Below, in pieces: positions 35,106-43,744 of a DNA stretch of 64,000 nucleotides. The position numbers and the translations under genes are program-made. Origin of the DNA: an uncultured Opitutia bacterium. GTDB taxonomy: Bacteria; Verrucomicrobiota; Verrucomicrobiia; Opitutales; Opitutaceae. Under the pieces are notes generated by a model. That model was not told the DNA's origin. It saw only the letters and a program-made list of their open reading frames with translations, and made no database searches. The first letter of the stretch is position 1; each line of letters begins with the position of its first letter. The stretch lies in NCBI GenBank assembly GCA_903827245.1, contig CAIKHO010000065.1, forward strand, positions 1 to 64,000. The letters are read 5' to 3'.

Positions 35106-36305
35106 TCACTCCGGCGGAAACGGATGGTAGGTCAGGTCGGCCCTGGCGGTTTCGTTGGCGAGGGCGACGACCTCCTTGATCAGGATCGTCGGGTCCTCCT
35201 CATAGCGGAGCTTGAGGAAATTCTCGCGCACGTGCTGGTAGGCGGCCGGATCGGCCATCCACGTGTCGATGAGGTGGGCGAAGTCGGACGGGTCCTCAAT
35301 CTTCTCCGAGGCGGCACCGTTGCGGAAAAATTTCCAGGTCAGCTCCTCCTGCGGCATGATGCCGCCGAACGCATTGAAGATGATCGGGCACCGGAAATGC
35401 AGCGCCTTGGCACAGGTGGTCGTGCCGCCGCGCGTGACGATTGCGTCGCTCACCTGGATCAGCAGATGGACAATCTCGGAGAATCCCTCCACGTAGCAGT
35501 CGAGTTCGGGATGATTGGCGCGCCAATGGACGAGGTCATTGTACGCCTGCTTGTTGCGGCCGCAGATGACGATGGCCTGGACCCGGCCGGCGTGCTTGAC
35601 GAGCGCGGGCAGGAGATCGAAGTGGTTGTTCGCGCCATTGCCCCCCGTGGCGAGGAAGACGGTGAACCGGTCGGGGTCCAGGCCCAGCCGCTTGCTGAGA
35701 AAGACCCGGCGGTCCACCGGGCTCAGCACCTCGAGATGCGCGCGCGGCGGCATGAGGGAGCCGCGCACGCGGGTTTTTTCGATCGGAATGCCTTTCTTGA
35801 CGGCGTAATCGCGCGCCGTGGGCGTTCGCGAAAAGTAGAGGTCCACGCTCGGCTCGATCCAGTTGCGCGAATAGCCCCAGCCACCGGAAAACTCGCCGCA
35901 ATAGGTGGCGCAACGCACTTGGTCGGCGCCCAGCGTCTCGCGCGCGAGCTGGAAGTAGCCGCGATTGAGGCAGTCGTGGACGCTGAAGATGAAGTGGGGC
36001 TTGTACTCGCGGAGGACCTCAAGGTAATAGCCGGCGCCGAAGGTGACGCGGCGGGTGTTGAGGAAGCTGAGAATCTCGACGACGGAGTAGAACCAGATGT
36101 GGACCCAGGGCGCAGCCTTCTGGATGCGGTTGTAGAAGTTCACCCCGGCGCGGTTCACCACCGAGGATTTTTCCAGCATCTGCTCGATACGCACGTCCAC
36201 CTCGTGCCGGTAAAGCTGGAAGCACCACTCCGCAAAGGCCTCGGCGCGGGCATCGTGGCCGGCGCCGGTGCTGGAGGTCAGGACGAGGATTCGAACCTTG
36301 GACAT
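35106..36305 (-). CDS. MGDG-synthase-like family 28 glycosyltransferase
   Basis: 399 residues. ILVLTSSTGAGHDARAEAF is the MGDG_synth (PF06925) start; KPHFIFSVHDCLNRGYF fits the acceptor domain; FTVFLATGGNGANNHFDLLPAL and VTRGGTTTCAKALHFRCPIIFN form the GT28-type UDP-sugar site. The family makes glycosyl-diacylglycerols (MGDG, glucosyl-DAG) or related lipids at the membrane surface. Here it is the last gene of a minus-strand lipid set (ACP-dehydratase, KS, SDR), so it may glycosylate the lipid those enzymes make. Start ATG 36305, 54 bases after the SDR stop. Confidence 0.85.
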   Translation of the reverse strand: MSKVRILVLTSSTGAGHDARAEAFAEWCFQLYRHEVDVRIEQMLEKSSVVNRAGVNFYNRIQKAAPWVHIWFYSVVEILSFLNTRRVTFGAGYYLEVLREYKPHFIFSVHDCLNRGYFQLARETLGADQVRCATYCGEFSGGWGYSRNWIEPSVDLYFSRTPTARDYAVKKGIPIEKTRVRGSLMPPRAHLEVLSPVDRRVFLSKRLGLDPDRFTVFLATGGNGANNHFDLLPALVKHAGRVQAIVICGRNKQAYNDLVHWRANHPELDCYVEGFSEIVHLLIQVSDAIVTRGGTTTCAKALHFRCPIIFNAFGGIMPQEELTWKFFRNGAASEKIEDPSDFAHLIDTWMADPAAYQHVRENFLKLRYEEDPTILIKEVVALANETARADLTYHPFPPE

Positions 36306-36359
36306 GCGGCTATTTCACGCCGTGGCTTGCGCCCGCAGGCAGGTTCCGGCCGGAGGTCG

Positions 36360-37193
36360 TCATAGTCCGAAATACCGGGCCGTCGTCGCCCGCACCAGCG
36401 AAGCCGGGGCCAGGCGGGCGAGCAATGGCGCCAGCCGCGCCTGGAAAAATGAGCCGGACCGCACCACCCCGCTCCGCCGGCGCCGGAGCGCCCGGCGCAG
36501 GTCGGCCGCGGCCCGCACGGGCAGCGGCGCAGCCTCCAGGTTGGACTCAAGGGCCAGCCAGGCCCGCGCCAGGCGTGGGTCGGCAGCGGGCGCCGCGGTG
36601 GTGGTTTGCATGGCTTGGTTGAAGGCGGTGCGGTAGTCGCCCGGCCGGAAGTCGATGACCGTGACACCCGTGCCGCGGGTTTCAAAGATCAAACTTTCGC
36701 TCAGCGCGGAAAGGCCGGCCTTCGCCATGTTGTAGCCGCTCATGAAGGGCAGGGGAAACTCCACCGCCAGCGAGGCCACGTGCACGAGACAGCCGCGGTC
36801 CTTCGCCCGCATGCCGCGGAGCGCAGTCTGACTGAGCCGGGCCGTCGTGAGGAGCATGGCCTCAAGCTGGGCCTGCCAGACCGCGAAATCGGTGGCGGTG
36901 AATTCACCGAAGGCACCGTAACCCGCGTTCTGGACCACGAGGTCAAAGGCGCCGCCTGCAGCCACGGCAGCGTGGTCGAGCGCGCTTCCGGCCGCGGCGG
37001 CGTCTGCCAGATCCAGGCCCACCGCAGTAAATGCCGGGTTCGCCGCCAGCGAGGCCAAGCGGGACGGATCCCGTGCCGTGCCCCAGACCCGCACCCCCTC
37101 GGCCAGCAGCATCGCGGAGAACGCGCGTCCCAGGCCCGCACTCGCGCCGGTCACGAACGCCGTGGGGTAAAGGTCGGAGACACGCGGGTTCAT
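36360..37193 (-). CDS. Short-chain dehydrogenase/reductase (ketoreductase type)
   Basis: 277 residues from ATG 37193 (MNPRVSDLYPTAF), which places TAFVTGASAGLGRAF near the N terminus. Classical SDR: the NAG motif in VVQNAGYG, Ser in VHVASLAVE 13 residues before the Tyr of SGYNMAKAGL (Y-N-M-A-K), and IDFRPGDYRTAF after it. The extended C terminus after residue 200 resembles SDRs acting on lipids (3-ketosphinganine or 3-ketoacyl reductases). Between the KS and MGDG-synthase-like genes on the same strand (43 and 54 base gaps), so it likely supplies the beta-keto reduction step. Confidence 0.83.
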   Translation of the reverse strand: MNPRVSDLYPTAFVTGASAGLGRAFSAMLLAEGVRVWGTARDPSRLASLAANPAFTAVGLDLADAAAAGSALDHAAVAAGGAFDLVVQNAGYGAFGEFTATDFAVWQAQLEAMLLTTARLSQTALRGMRAKDRGCLVHVASLAVEFPLPFMSGYNMAKAGLSALSESLIFETRGTGVTVIDFRPGDYRTAFNQAMQTTTAAPAADPRLARAWLALESNLEAAPLPVRAAADLRRALRRRRSGVVRSGSFFQARLAPLLARLAPASLVRATTARYFGL

Positions 37194-37236
37194 GCAGAGG
37201 TCGGGCTGCAGCGCGGGCCGGACGGTACGGGCGCAA

Positions 37237-38496
37237 TCATGCCTTGTTGAAGACGAGGCAGACGTTCGCGCCGCCAAATCCGCTCACGTTGTTGAGCACG
37301 ACGTTCGGCCGGGCGGGCAGGGTCGAGCGAATGATGTTCAGGCCCTCGCAGGCCGGATCGAGCGTCGTGATGTGCGCGGAGCCGGGCATGAAGCCCTCGC
37401 GGATGGCCAGGGCGCAGAAACCGCTCTCCATCGCACCCGCCAGCGAGAGGCCGTGACCGGTGAGCGCCTTGGTGCTGCTGATGGCCGGGCGGGAGGCGGG
37501 AGTCTTGAAGACGGCCTTGAGCGCCTTCGCCTCCGAGCTGTCGCCGATAGGCGTGGAAGTCGCGTGGGCATTGACGTAATCGACCTCCTCGGCCGATGTG
37601 CCGGTGGCCCGGAGCGCATTCTCGATCGCAGCCTGCAGGCCGTGCCCCTCCGGGTGGGAGATGGCGACGTTGTACCCGTCGGATGCCTGGCCCCAGCCGG
37701 CAACCTCGCAGTAAACCTTCGCCCCGCGGCGCTCAACCTCATCGCCGGTCTCGAGCACGAGCACCACCGCGCCGCCGGTACCGACGAAGCCGTCGCGCGC
37801 CGAGTCGAAGGGACGCGAGGCAAGATCAGGGTCGGTCTGCAGCGACAGGGCGCGCATGCCGGCAAACGGCAGGATCGCGTCGACATTGCCGTCCTCGGCC
37901 CCGACCACGAACATGCGCTTCTGGCGGCCCAGCACGAGTTCATCGTAGGCAAAACCGAGCGCATGCGACGACGACGCACAGGCCGACGAGAAACCGCACG
38001 AGGCGCCCTTGATCCTGAAGTGCGCCACCAGGTTGAAATTCAGCGTGCCGGAGATCGAGGCCACGATGCCCAAGGGCGAGCATTTCATCACACCCTGCGC
38101 GTGCATGCGCTGCAACATGTGGCCCATCAGATGGGGCGATCCGCCCGAGGCCGCGTAGAGGCCGGTGTCGCGGTTGGAGATATCGGCCTCGGAGAGCCCC
38201 GCATCCGCGACCGCCTGCTGCATGGCGCACCATGCATAGACCCCATGCGGCGCCATCCCGCGCAGAATCTCGCGCCTCATCCGGTAGGGCGCGGGAAATG
38301 TCCAGTCCTCAGCATCGGTCGATTCCATCGAAAATCCACGGACGGGAGCGGCGACCTTGACCGGAATCTCGGGCTTCTGGAACGGCGGATAGAGTTCAAA
38401 GCCGTGCCGCAGCTCGCGGAGGCTCTCGATCACGCCCGCCGCATCGTTGCCGATGCTGGTGATGAAGCCGAGTCCGGTAATATAAACTTTGGGCAT
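37237..38496 (-). CDS. Beta-ketoacyl-ACP synthase (KAS II/FabF-like)
   Basis: 419 residues from ATG 38496 (MPKVYITGLGF); a TTG 15 bases upstream is unlikely. The thiolase-fold triad is intact: Cys173 in SACASSSHA, His311 in NAHATSTPIGD and His348 in LTGHGLSLAGAME, so it is a condensing enzyme rather than a chain-length factor. It differs from housekeeping FabF in details such as a short N-terminal insertion (HGFELYPPFQKPE). Adjacent SDR and ACP-dehydratase genes indicate a dedicated acyl-chain pathway. The 255 bases upstream to the ACP gene hold no gene and may contain its own promoter. Confidence 0.88.
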   Translation of the reverse strand: MPKVYITGLGFITSIGNDAAGVIESLRELRHGFELYPPFQKPEIPVKVAAPVRGFSMESTDAEDWTFPAPYRMRREILRGMAPHGVYAWCAMQQAVADAGLSEADISNRDTGLYAASGGSPHLMGHMLQRMHAQGVMKCSPLGIVASISGTLNFNLVAHFRIKGASCGFSSACASSSHALGFAYDELVLGRQKRMFVVGAEDGNVDAILPFAGMRALSLQTDPDLASRPFDSARDGFVGTGGAVVLVLETGDEVERRGAKVYCEVAGWGQASDGYNVAISHPEGHGLQAAIENALRATGTSAEEVDYVNAHATSTPIGDSSEAKALKAVFKTPASRPAISSTKALTGHGLSLAGAMESGFCALAIREGFMPGSAHITTLDPACEGLNIIRSTLPARPNVVLNNVSGFGGANVCLVFNKA

Positions 38497-38751
38497 GCGA
38501 AAGATAGACAACGCAACCGGCCCGGCCGGCCGGCGGCGCGTGCCGACGCGTCAGGTTTTCAACTTCTTACATGTCGCCAAATTCGCATCGGTCAACGCAG
38601 GAGGTGTCCCGGTTTATGGATGCGTTCGAATCTGGCCGGATGGAACGCACTGGTCTCAACGCGTTCCGCTTTTGCTCAGACTTTCCGCCAACCTATATAC
38701 GGGTAAAACCACGGGCCACCAGATGGCCGAGCGGCACAGGCGACCGGCCAT

Positions 38752-39726
38752 TCAGGCATTAATGGCGGCGCGCAGCGGGATGGGCGCAACGGCCTCCGCC
38801 CCTTTGAGCCCGGCATGCTCGCTGCCGTTGACCACGGGAGCCACCACGGCCTCGGCATAACCGAACGTCAGCGTAATTTCCTCGGCGATCACGGCTTTTT
38901 CCTGGCCGACGCGAATCGTGCCCTCGAAGGTGGCAAGCGGCATTTTCATGCGTTTCGGCTTGATCGAGAGCGTCAGGATGTCGCCGGGCCGGCAAATCCG
39001 GTGGGCGCGCACCCCCTCGCAGCCCGTGAAGAAAATAGTGGAAGGACTCACCACCCGGCCGGGCTCGGCGAGCGGACCATCGAGCAGGAACAGGACACCG
39101 AGCTGGCCGAGCGCCTCGAGCATGATCGACGCGGGCATCACCGGGTTGTCCTTGAAGTGGCCCTGCAAGAAAAATTCCTGGCCGGTGATCTTGTATTTCG
39201 CATTGGCGCCGCTGGAGCTGACCGAGGCCTCGTTGATGAACAGGAACGGCGGCTGGATCGGCATGATCGCGGCGATCTGCTCGATGGGAAGAAACTTGGT
39301 CGGCTTGGGCAGCGAGAGCCCGCGCACCTTGCAATCGATGAAGGTCTTCACGTCGCCCACCGTGCGGAGGTTGCGCAATTCATCGTTGTTGATCGACATC
39401 TGGAGCACGTCCTCCACGAGGATGACGATTTCCATCATCGTGAGCGAGTCGATGCCGAGATCCTCGATGAGGCGCAGGTCGTCATCGGCGTCCTTGAGCT
39501 TGGTGCGGAGGTCGGGTTCGACGAAGCGCTCGATCACACCGATGACCACGGCGGGCAAGTGCTCGGGATTGCCCGTTTTGCGAAATTGAATGGCCGCCTC
39601 AAAGGTCGACGGGGAACAACGTTTCAACGCCTCGCGCAGGGGGGCCTCGTCTTCCGGCGCAAATGCCTTTGGTGAAGCCGGATGGGGCTTGTCGTTACCC
39701 GAACCGGGTTGAATTGCGTCTGCCAT
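38752..39726 (-). CDS. Acyl carrier protein fused to FabZ/FabA-like dehydratase
   Basis: 324 residues. Residues 55-135 are an ACP with phosphopantetheine Ser94 in EDLGIDSLTMMEI. Residues 145-310 are a hot-dog dehydratase: QGHFKDNPVMPASIMLEALGQ with His190 and Glu204 as catalytic pair, and a FTGCEGVRAHRICRPGD strand. The Glu retained (FabZ-like) argues for dehydration rather than a degenerate domain. Start ATG 39726 is set by an AAGGAA ribosome site six bases upstream; an ATG at 39747 is possible. The tethered ACP-DH would act with the downstream KS and SDR. Confidence 0.87.
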   Translation of the reverse strand: MADAIQPGSGNDKPHPASPKAFAPEDEAPLREALKRCSPSTFEAAIQFRKTGNPEHLPAVVIGVIERFVEPDLRTKLKDADDDLRLIEDLGIDSLTMMEIVILVEDVLQMSINNDELRNLRTVGDVKTFIDCKVRGLSLPKPTKFLPIEQIAAIMPIQPPFLFINEASVSSSGANAKYKITGQEFFLQGHFKDNPVMPASIMLEALGQLGVLFLLDGPLAEPGRVVSPSTIFFTGCEGVRAHRICRPGDILTLSIKPKRMKMPLATFEGTIRVGQEKAVIAEEITLTFGYAEAVVAPVVNGSEHAGLKGAEAVAPIPLRAAINA

Positions 39727-39732
39727 TGTCAG

Positions 39733-39738
39733 TTCCTT
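39733..39738 (-). promoter_or_regulatory. Shine-Dalgarno AAGGAA deciding the ACP-dehydratase start
   Basis: AAGGAA on the minus strand ends six bases before ATG 39726. It lies inside the would-be 7-codon extension from ATG 39747, favouring the shorter start. The 275-base region to 40001 upstream is shared with the divergent GT4 gene and shows no other clear site. Confidence 0.5.
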
Positions 39739-40001
39739 GTAAGCCATCGGGGATTTGCTTGTAAACGCATTTCTTTCCTCGCGGAAGCTAACTGCATGGT
39801 GCGTGCGAACGTTAATTATTGCAGATTGTATGCCACCGTCAGCCAGTGGAGCTCTTGGTTCCCCCCCGGTTTTAAAGGTGTTTCAAAAAAGCAGCATTGA
39901 CGGGAACTGCGCCGTGCCGCCCCGTTCCATCGCCAGCCTTGCCACCCATCCCCCGATCCACCACGGTGCCCGCCGTTCCCGGTGCTTCCGTTCCAACGCG
40001 C

Positions 40002-41159
40002 ATGCGCGCTTCCGCCGCCACCTCGCAATCCGTCTTCCTGATCACCCACGAGTTTTTTCCAAAACGCGGCGGCATTGCCACGTTCACGGAAGAGATCGCG
40101 AAGGCTTCCGCCAGCCTCGGGTATGATGTCGAGGTCTGGGCCCAGTCCGCCTCCCCGGCCGTCGAAAAGAACTGGCCGTTCCGTCTGCGGCGCCTGCCGC
40201 TAAAGGGCTCCCATGATCTCATGTGCCAGTTCCTCCTGGCCTGGCAGCTTGTCCGGGAACGGCGCCGGCTGCGCTATGCCACGGTCTACCTCCCGGAGCC
40301 CGGGCCTATGCTCGCGATGATGCTGCTGCAATTTTTCCAGGCCTTCCGCCCGCACCGGCTCGTGCTCACCTTCCATGGCTCCGAGATCCTCCGTTTCGCC
40401 CGGAACCCCTTCACCCGCTGGCATACCCGCCGTCTCATCCGCCGCGCCACCCGCATCAGCACGCTTTCCCGCTACACCCAGGACCTGCTCTGCACCCATT
40501 TCCCCGAGGCCGCCGGAAAAACCTTCCTCACGCCCGGCGCGCTGCGGGCCGACTTCGCGGTCGTGCCGATGGCTCCGGCCACCCGCCGCGAAAAGATCAT
40601 CATCCTCACCGTCGGCCGGCTGCACCCGCGCAAGGGCCAGCTTCCGGCCCTGCAGGCCCTGGCGGCCCTCGCGCCGGAATTCCGCCACTTGATCGAGTAC
40701 TGGCTCGTCGGCAGCCAGAGCAAGGAGAACTACGAAAAGACGCTTCGCGCCGCCGCCGCCGAAACCGATTTTCCCGTGCGGTTTTTCGGCGACGTGCCCG
40801 ATAACGAGCTCAGCCAGATCTACGACCGCGCGGACATCTTCGCGATGACCAGCATCAACCATGGCGACAGCATCGAAGGCTTCGGTCTCGTTTACCTTGA
40901 GGCCGCGGCCCACGGCCTGCCGGTGGTCGCCCATACCGTCGGCGGTGTCGGCGAGGCCGTCGCCGACGGGGTCACCGGCCTGCTCGTGCCTCCACACCGC
41001 CCGGCCCAGCTCACGGCGGCTTTTGAAAAACTCATCACCGACGCCCCGCTCCGCCAGCGGCTGGGCAAGGCCGGCCGCGCCTGGGCCAGCCGCAATTGCT
41101 GGAAGCAGTCGGCCAACGCGCTCTTCAGCCCGCGCGAGGCACCGGCCGCCAGTCGTTGA
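40002..41159 (+). CDS. GT4-family glycosyltransferase
   Basis: 385 residues from ATG 40002; the upstream in-frame TTG extension is proline-rich and non-homologous. LITHEFFPKRGGIATFTEEIAKA is the GT4 acceptor loop; LVLTFHGSEILRFARN, ISTLSRYTQDLL, IIILTVGRLHPRKGQLPAL and VRFFGDVPDNEL follow in order, and SIEGFGLVYLEAAAHGLPVVAHTVGGVGEAV is the donor-site E-x7-E motif. Related to PimB/phosphatidylinositol mannosyltransferase-like proteins. It is divergent from the acyl-chain operon and 22 bases before a thioesterase gene, so it may glycosylate a lipid. Confidence 0.88.
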   Translation: MRASAATSQSVFLITHEFFPKRGGIATFTEEIAKASASLGYDVEVWAQSASPAVEKNWPFRLRRLPLKGSHDLMCQFLLAWQLVRERRRLRYATVYLPEPGPMLAMMLLQFFQAFRPHRLVLTFHGSEILRFARNPFTRWHTRRLIRRATRISTLSRYTQDLLCTHFPEAAGKTFLTPGALRADFAVVPMAPATRREKIIILTVGRLHPRKGQLPALQALAALAPEFRHLIEYWLVGSQSKENYEKTLRAAAAETDFPVRFFGDVPDNELSQIYDRADIFAMTSINHGDSIEGFGLVYLEAAAHGLPVVAHTVGGVGEAVADGVTGLLVPPHRPAQLTAAFEKLITDAPLRQRLGKAGRAWASRNCWKQSANALFSPREAPAASR

Positions 41160-41181
41160 ACCGCGCGCCCATCGTCCTCCC

Positions 41182-41586
41182 ATGTTGCAATCGCGCGCGC
41201 TCGTCACGGTCCGTTACGCCGAGACCGACATGATGGGCATCGTCTATCACGGCAGCTACCTCCCGTGGTTCGAGATCGGCCGCACCACGCTGCTCAAGGA
41301 AATCGGCCTGCCTTACCGCCAGCTCGAGGCCGACGGCTTCCGGCTCCCGGTGCTCGAGGTCTCCGCCAAATACCTGCGTCCCGCCGTGTATGACGATGCC
41401 CTCACCATCGTCACGACGATGAGGGAAAAGCCGCTGCTCCGCATCCGGCTCGAATACGAGGTGAAGCGTGGCGACGAACTGCTCGCCACCGGCCAGTCCC
41501 TCCACGCCTTCGTCGACCTGAAGGGTAAGCCCGTGCGGCCGCCCCCGGGTCTGGTCGCCAAGATGAACGCGGTCTTCGGCGGGTAA
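41182..41586 (+). CDS. YbgC/FadM-like acyl-CoA (acyl-ACP) thioesterase
   Basis: 134 residues, normal for the 4-hydroxybenzoyl-CoA thioesterase hot-dog family. VRYAETDMMGIVYHGSYLPWFEIGR carries the catalytic Asp and the 'G.VyH..Y' loop. The C terminus GQSLHAFVDLKGKPVRPP is typical. It would hydrolyse an acyl thioester in the cytoplasm. Co-directional with the GT4 gene 22 bases upstream and next to the KS/ACP-dehydratase cluster, so release of the specialised acyl chain is a possible role; a housekeeping Tol-Pal-associated YbgC role is less likely because no tol genes are nearby. Confidence 0.85.
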   Translation: MLQSRALVTVRYAETDMMGIVYHGSYLPWFEIGRTTLLKEIGLPYRQLEADGFRLPVLEVSAKYLRPAVYDDALTIVTTMREKPLLRIRLEYEVKRGDELLATGQSLHAFVDLKGKPVRPPPGLVAKMNAVFGG

Positions 41587-41641
41587 GGCGCCTGATTCTT
41601 AACGCGCTGTCCCGGCCCGCGGTTTTTTCAAGCCCGGCCGA

Positions 41642-42805
41642 TTAAGGATCATCCCGCTGCCCCGCGTCATACTCCGCCAGGACGTTTGCGTCCCGCTCCC
41701 CGGCGCGCAGCGCCGTCAATTGCGCTTCCCCACCCAGCCGGTGCACCGCCCACACGGCATGCGCGCGCACCACCGGCGAATCGTGTGCCGCCAGTCGCAC
41801 GAGCGGCCCCAGCAGGTCGGGCTCGCCGGTGTTGCCCGCGACGACGCAAGCGTTGCGCAGCAAGCCGGTGAGCTTGAGGCGCTTGATCGCCGTCCGACGG
41901 AACACTTCCGCAAAGCGCGCCGGCGTGAGTTCCAGCAAGTCGCGCAACTCCAAACCTACGATGTCGTCGCGCACCGCGAGCAGCATGCGCCGGCCTTCGC
42001 GGGCGAAGCGGTTCCACGGGCAGACCTCGAGGCAGACATCGCACCCATAGATGTGATGGCCGATGCCGGCGCGGAGTTCACGCGGGATGATCCCCTTGTT
42101 CTCGATGGTCTGGTAGGAGATGCACCGCCGCGCGTCGACCACGCCGGGCCGCGGGAACGCCTGCGTTGGGCACGCGTCAAGGCAACGCGTGCACTTGCCG
42201 CACAAGAGGCCGACCCCGGTCTCCTTCCCTGTTTCGCGGACCGGGATTTTTTTCCGCACCGGGGCGTCCGGCGCCAGTTCCACGCGCGTCAGGATCGCCG
42301 CGAGCAGGAGCCAGTTGCCGTGCCGGCGGGAGATCAGCATCGCGTTTTTCCCGATGAAACCGATGCCGGCGCGGGCCGCCCAGCCGCGCTCGAGCACGGG
42401 ACCCGTGTCGACGTAATAACGGTAGTCCTCCGCCGCTGCGCCGTAGAGTTCCTCCAGCACGCGCCCCGCGGCCGCCAGCGCGGGCTTGATCGTGTTGTGA
42501 TAATCCTCGTGCAACGCATAGCGCGCCCACCGGGGATTTTCGCCTTTGCCGTTCCGCTCCTGAACTTCCGGCCCGCGCCAGTAGTTCACGCCCAGCATGA
42601 TCACGGAGCGCACCCCGGGCAGCACGAGTTCGGGCCGCAATCGTTTTTCCTCGGTGCGGGCCATCCAGGCCATGTCCGCCTGGAGGCCCGCTCCCAACCA
42701 GTCGCGCAGGTGGCTGGAGGGGACGTCGCCAGCCTGCGCGAACCGCACGTCGTCGAAACCCAGTCCCGTCAGGCGGCGCCGCAGTTCCTCCTGGAGAGTG
42801 GTCAT
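41642..42805 (-). CDS. queG: Epoxyqueuosine reductase QueG
   Basis: 387 residues. Final step of queuosine synthesis in tRNA anticodons: reduces epoxyqueuosine using cobalamin and two 4Fe-4S clusters. N-terminal domain with RSVIMLGVNYWRGPE and YHNTIKPALAAAGRVLEEL (family hallmarks), then CGKCTRCLDACPTQAF and CDVCLEVCPWNRFA cluster motifs, and a C-terminal HEAT-like segment (VVAGNTGEPDLLGPLVRLAAHDSPVVRAHAVWAV as short pieces). Convergent with the thioesterase gene. Stand-alone; no other queuosine genes nearby. Confidence 0.93.
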   Translation of the reverse strand: MTTLQEELRRRLTGLGFDDVRFAQAGDVPSSHLRDWLGAGLQADMAWMARTEEKRLRPELVLPGVRSVIMLGVNYWRGPEVQERNGKGENPRWARYALHEDYHNTIKPALAAAGRVLEELYGAAAEDYRYYVDTGPVLERGWAARAGIGFIGKNAMLISRRHGNWLLLAAILTRVELAPDAPVRKKIPVRETGKETGVGLLCGKCTRCLDACPTQAFPRPGVVDARRCISYQTIENKGIIPRELRAGIGHHIYGCDVCLEVCPWNRFAREGRRMLLAVRDDIVGLELRDLLELTPARFAEVFRRTAIKRLKLTGLLRNACVVAGNTGEPDLLGPLVRLAAHDSPVVRAHAVWAVHRLGGEAQLTALRAGERDANVLAEYDAGQRDDP

Positions 42806-42880
42806 CGCAAATAAAACCCGACGGGAAGATCCATCATTCCGGGACGACTTACGAAGGCTCCGTGCCTCGGTTGATGCCGC

Positions 42881-42979
42881 CCAATGAGCATGATGGGAGA
42901 TGTCATTGGCACCGCGGCAATGTCATATCGATGCAGACGCGACCTCCCGGTCGCGTTCGGACAGCGACCGGGAGGTCGC
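42881..42979. repeat. Two adjacent hairpins between queG and aroK
   Basis: CCAATGA at 42881-42887 is inverted at 42903-42909. Just after it, GCGACCTCCCGGTCGC at 42939-42954 is perfectly inverted at 42964-42979 with a 9-base spacer. REP-like unit; sits in the 224-base gap between the start of queG and the end of aroK (both minus strand). No gene is visible in this gap. Confidence 0.6.
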
Positions 42980-43029
42980 CGCTCCAACACCAGTGGATCC
43001 GTCGCATATGGCGCGGTCCGGCCATGCCA

Positions 43030-43593
43030 TCATTCGCCGGCATTCCCGTGGAGCCTGGCCTTGGTCCATTCCTCCGCCTCGCGGCGGTAGGCGCGCAGCA
43101 CGTGGCTCACAATGTCGGTGAGTTGACGGCCGTCGGTCAGGATCGTCGTGCCCGCCCGCTTGTATATCGGCTCGCGCTGGGCAAACAGCGTGCGGATGCG
43201 TTCACCGGGGTCGTCCACGTTGAGCAGGGGGCGGTTCCGGTTGCCTTGGGTGCGACGCAGGATCGTGTCGAGTGACGCATGCAGGCACATGACCACGCCC
43301 TTCGCCTGGAGCATTTCGAGCATGCCCGGCGGGACAATGAGCCCGCCGCCGCAGGCGACCACTTGCTGCCGGGGAGGATGCCCCGCCTCGATAAACTCCC
43401 GCTCGAGCACCCGGAACGCCACCTCGCCTTCCTCGGCGAAGATCTGCGCCACGGGCTTCTGTTTCCGCCGCTCGATCTCGTGGTCGCTGTCGAGCAGCTG
43501 GAAACCCAGTTTCTGCGCGACTGCGCGCCCCACGGTGGTTTTGCCCGTGCCCATGAAACCGACCAGGTAGAGATTGACGTCCGGATTTGGCAT
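43030..43593 (-). CDS. aroK: Shikimate kinase
   Basis: 187 residues from ATG 43593 (MPNPDVNLYLVGFMGTGKTT). Phosphorylates shikimate in chorismate synthesis. P-loop GTGKTT at 15-20, DSDHEIERRKQKPVAQIF with the shikimate-binding Asp, VVACGGGLIVPP (Walker B-like GGG), and the LID region NRNRPLL with its Arg. Slightly longer than the family's 165-175 residues at the C terminus. The open frame continues upstream 44 residues but without family signal. Confidence 0.9.
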   Translation of the reverse strand: MPNPDVNLYLVGFMGTGKTTVGRAVAQKLGFQLLDSDHEIERRKQKPVAQIFAEEGEVAFRVLEREFIEAGHPPRQQVVACGGGLIVPPGMLEMLQAKGVVMCLHASLDTILRRTQGNRNRPLLNVDDPGERIRTLFAQREPIYKRAGTTILTDGRQLTDIVSHVLRAYRREAEEWTKARLHGNAGE

Positions 43594-43744
43594 GCCGTTC
43601 CGGGCAGCAAACGGCCCGGCCCGCGCATTGCCAACGTCGAAAAAGCATTTGCCCCGCGCGGACCACCACCGAAAGTGGTCCGCATGTCCCCGTGCGACTT
43701 GCGAGTGGCTATCACGGCCTAGCATCTGCTACCTGTCCCGCTGC

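Noticed and set aside
35106-41586. Aryl-polyene biosynthetic cluster
   Set aside because: Only one ketosynthase, no chain-length factor, no ammonia-lyase or adenylation enzyme and no LolA-type partners were found, so the label would overstate the evidence.
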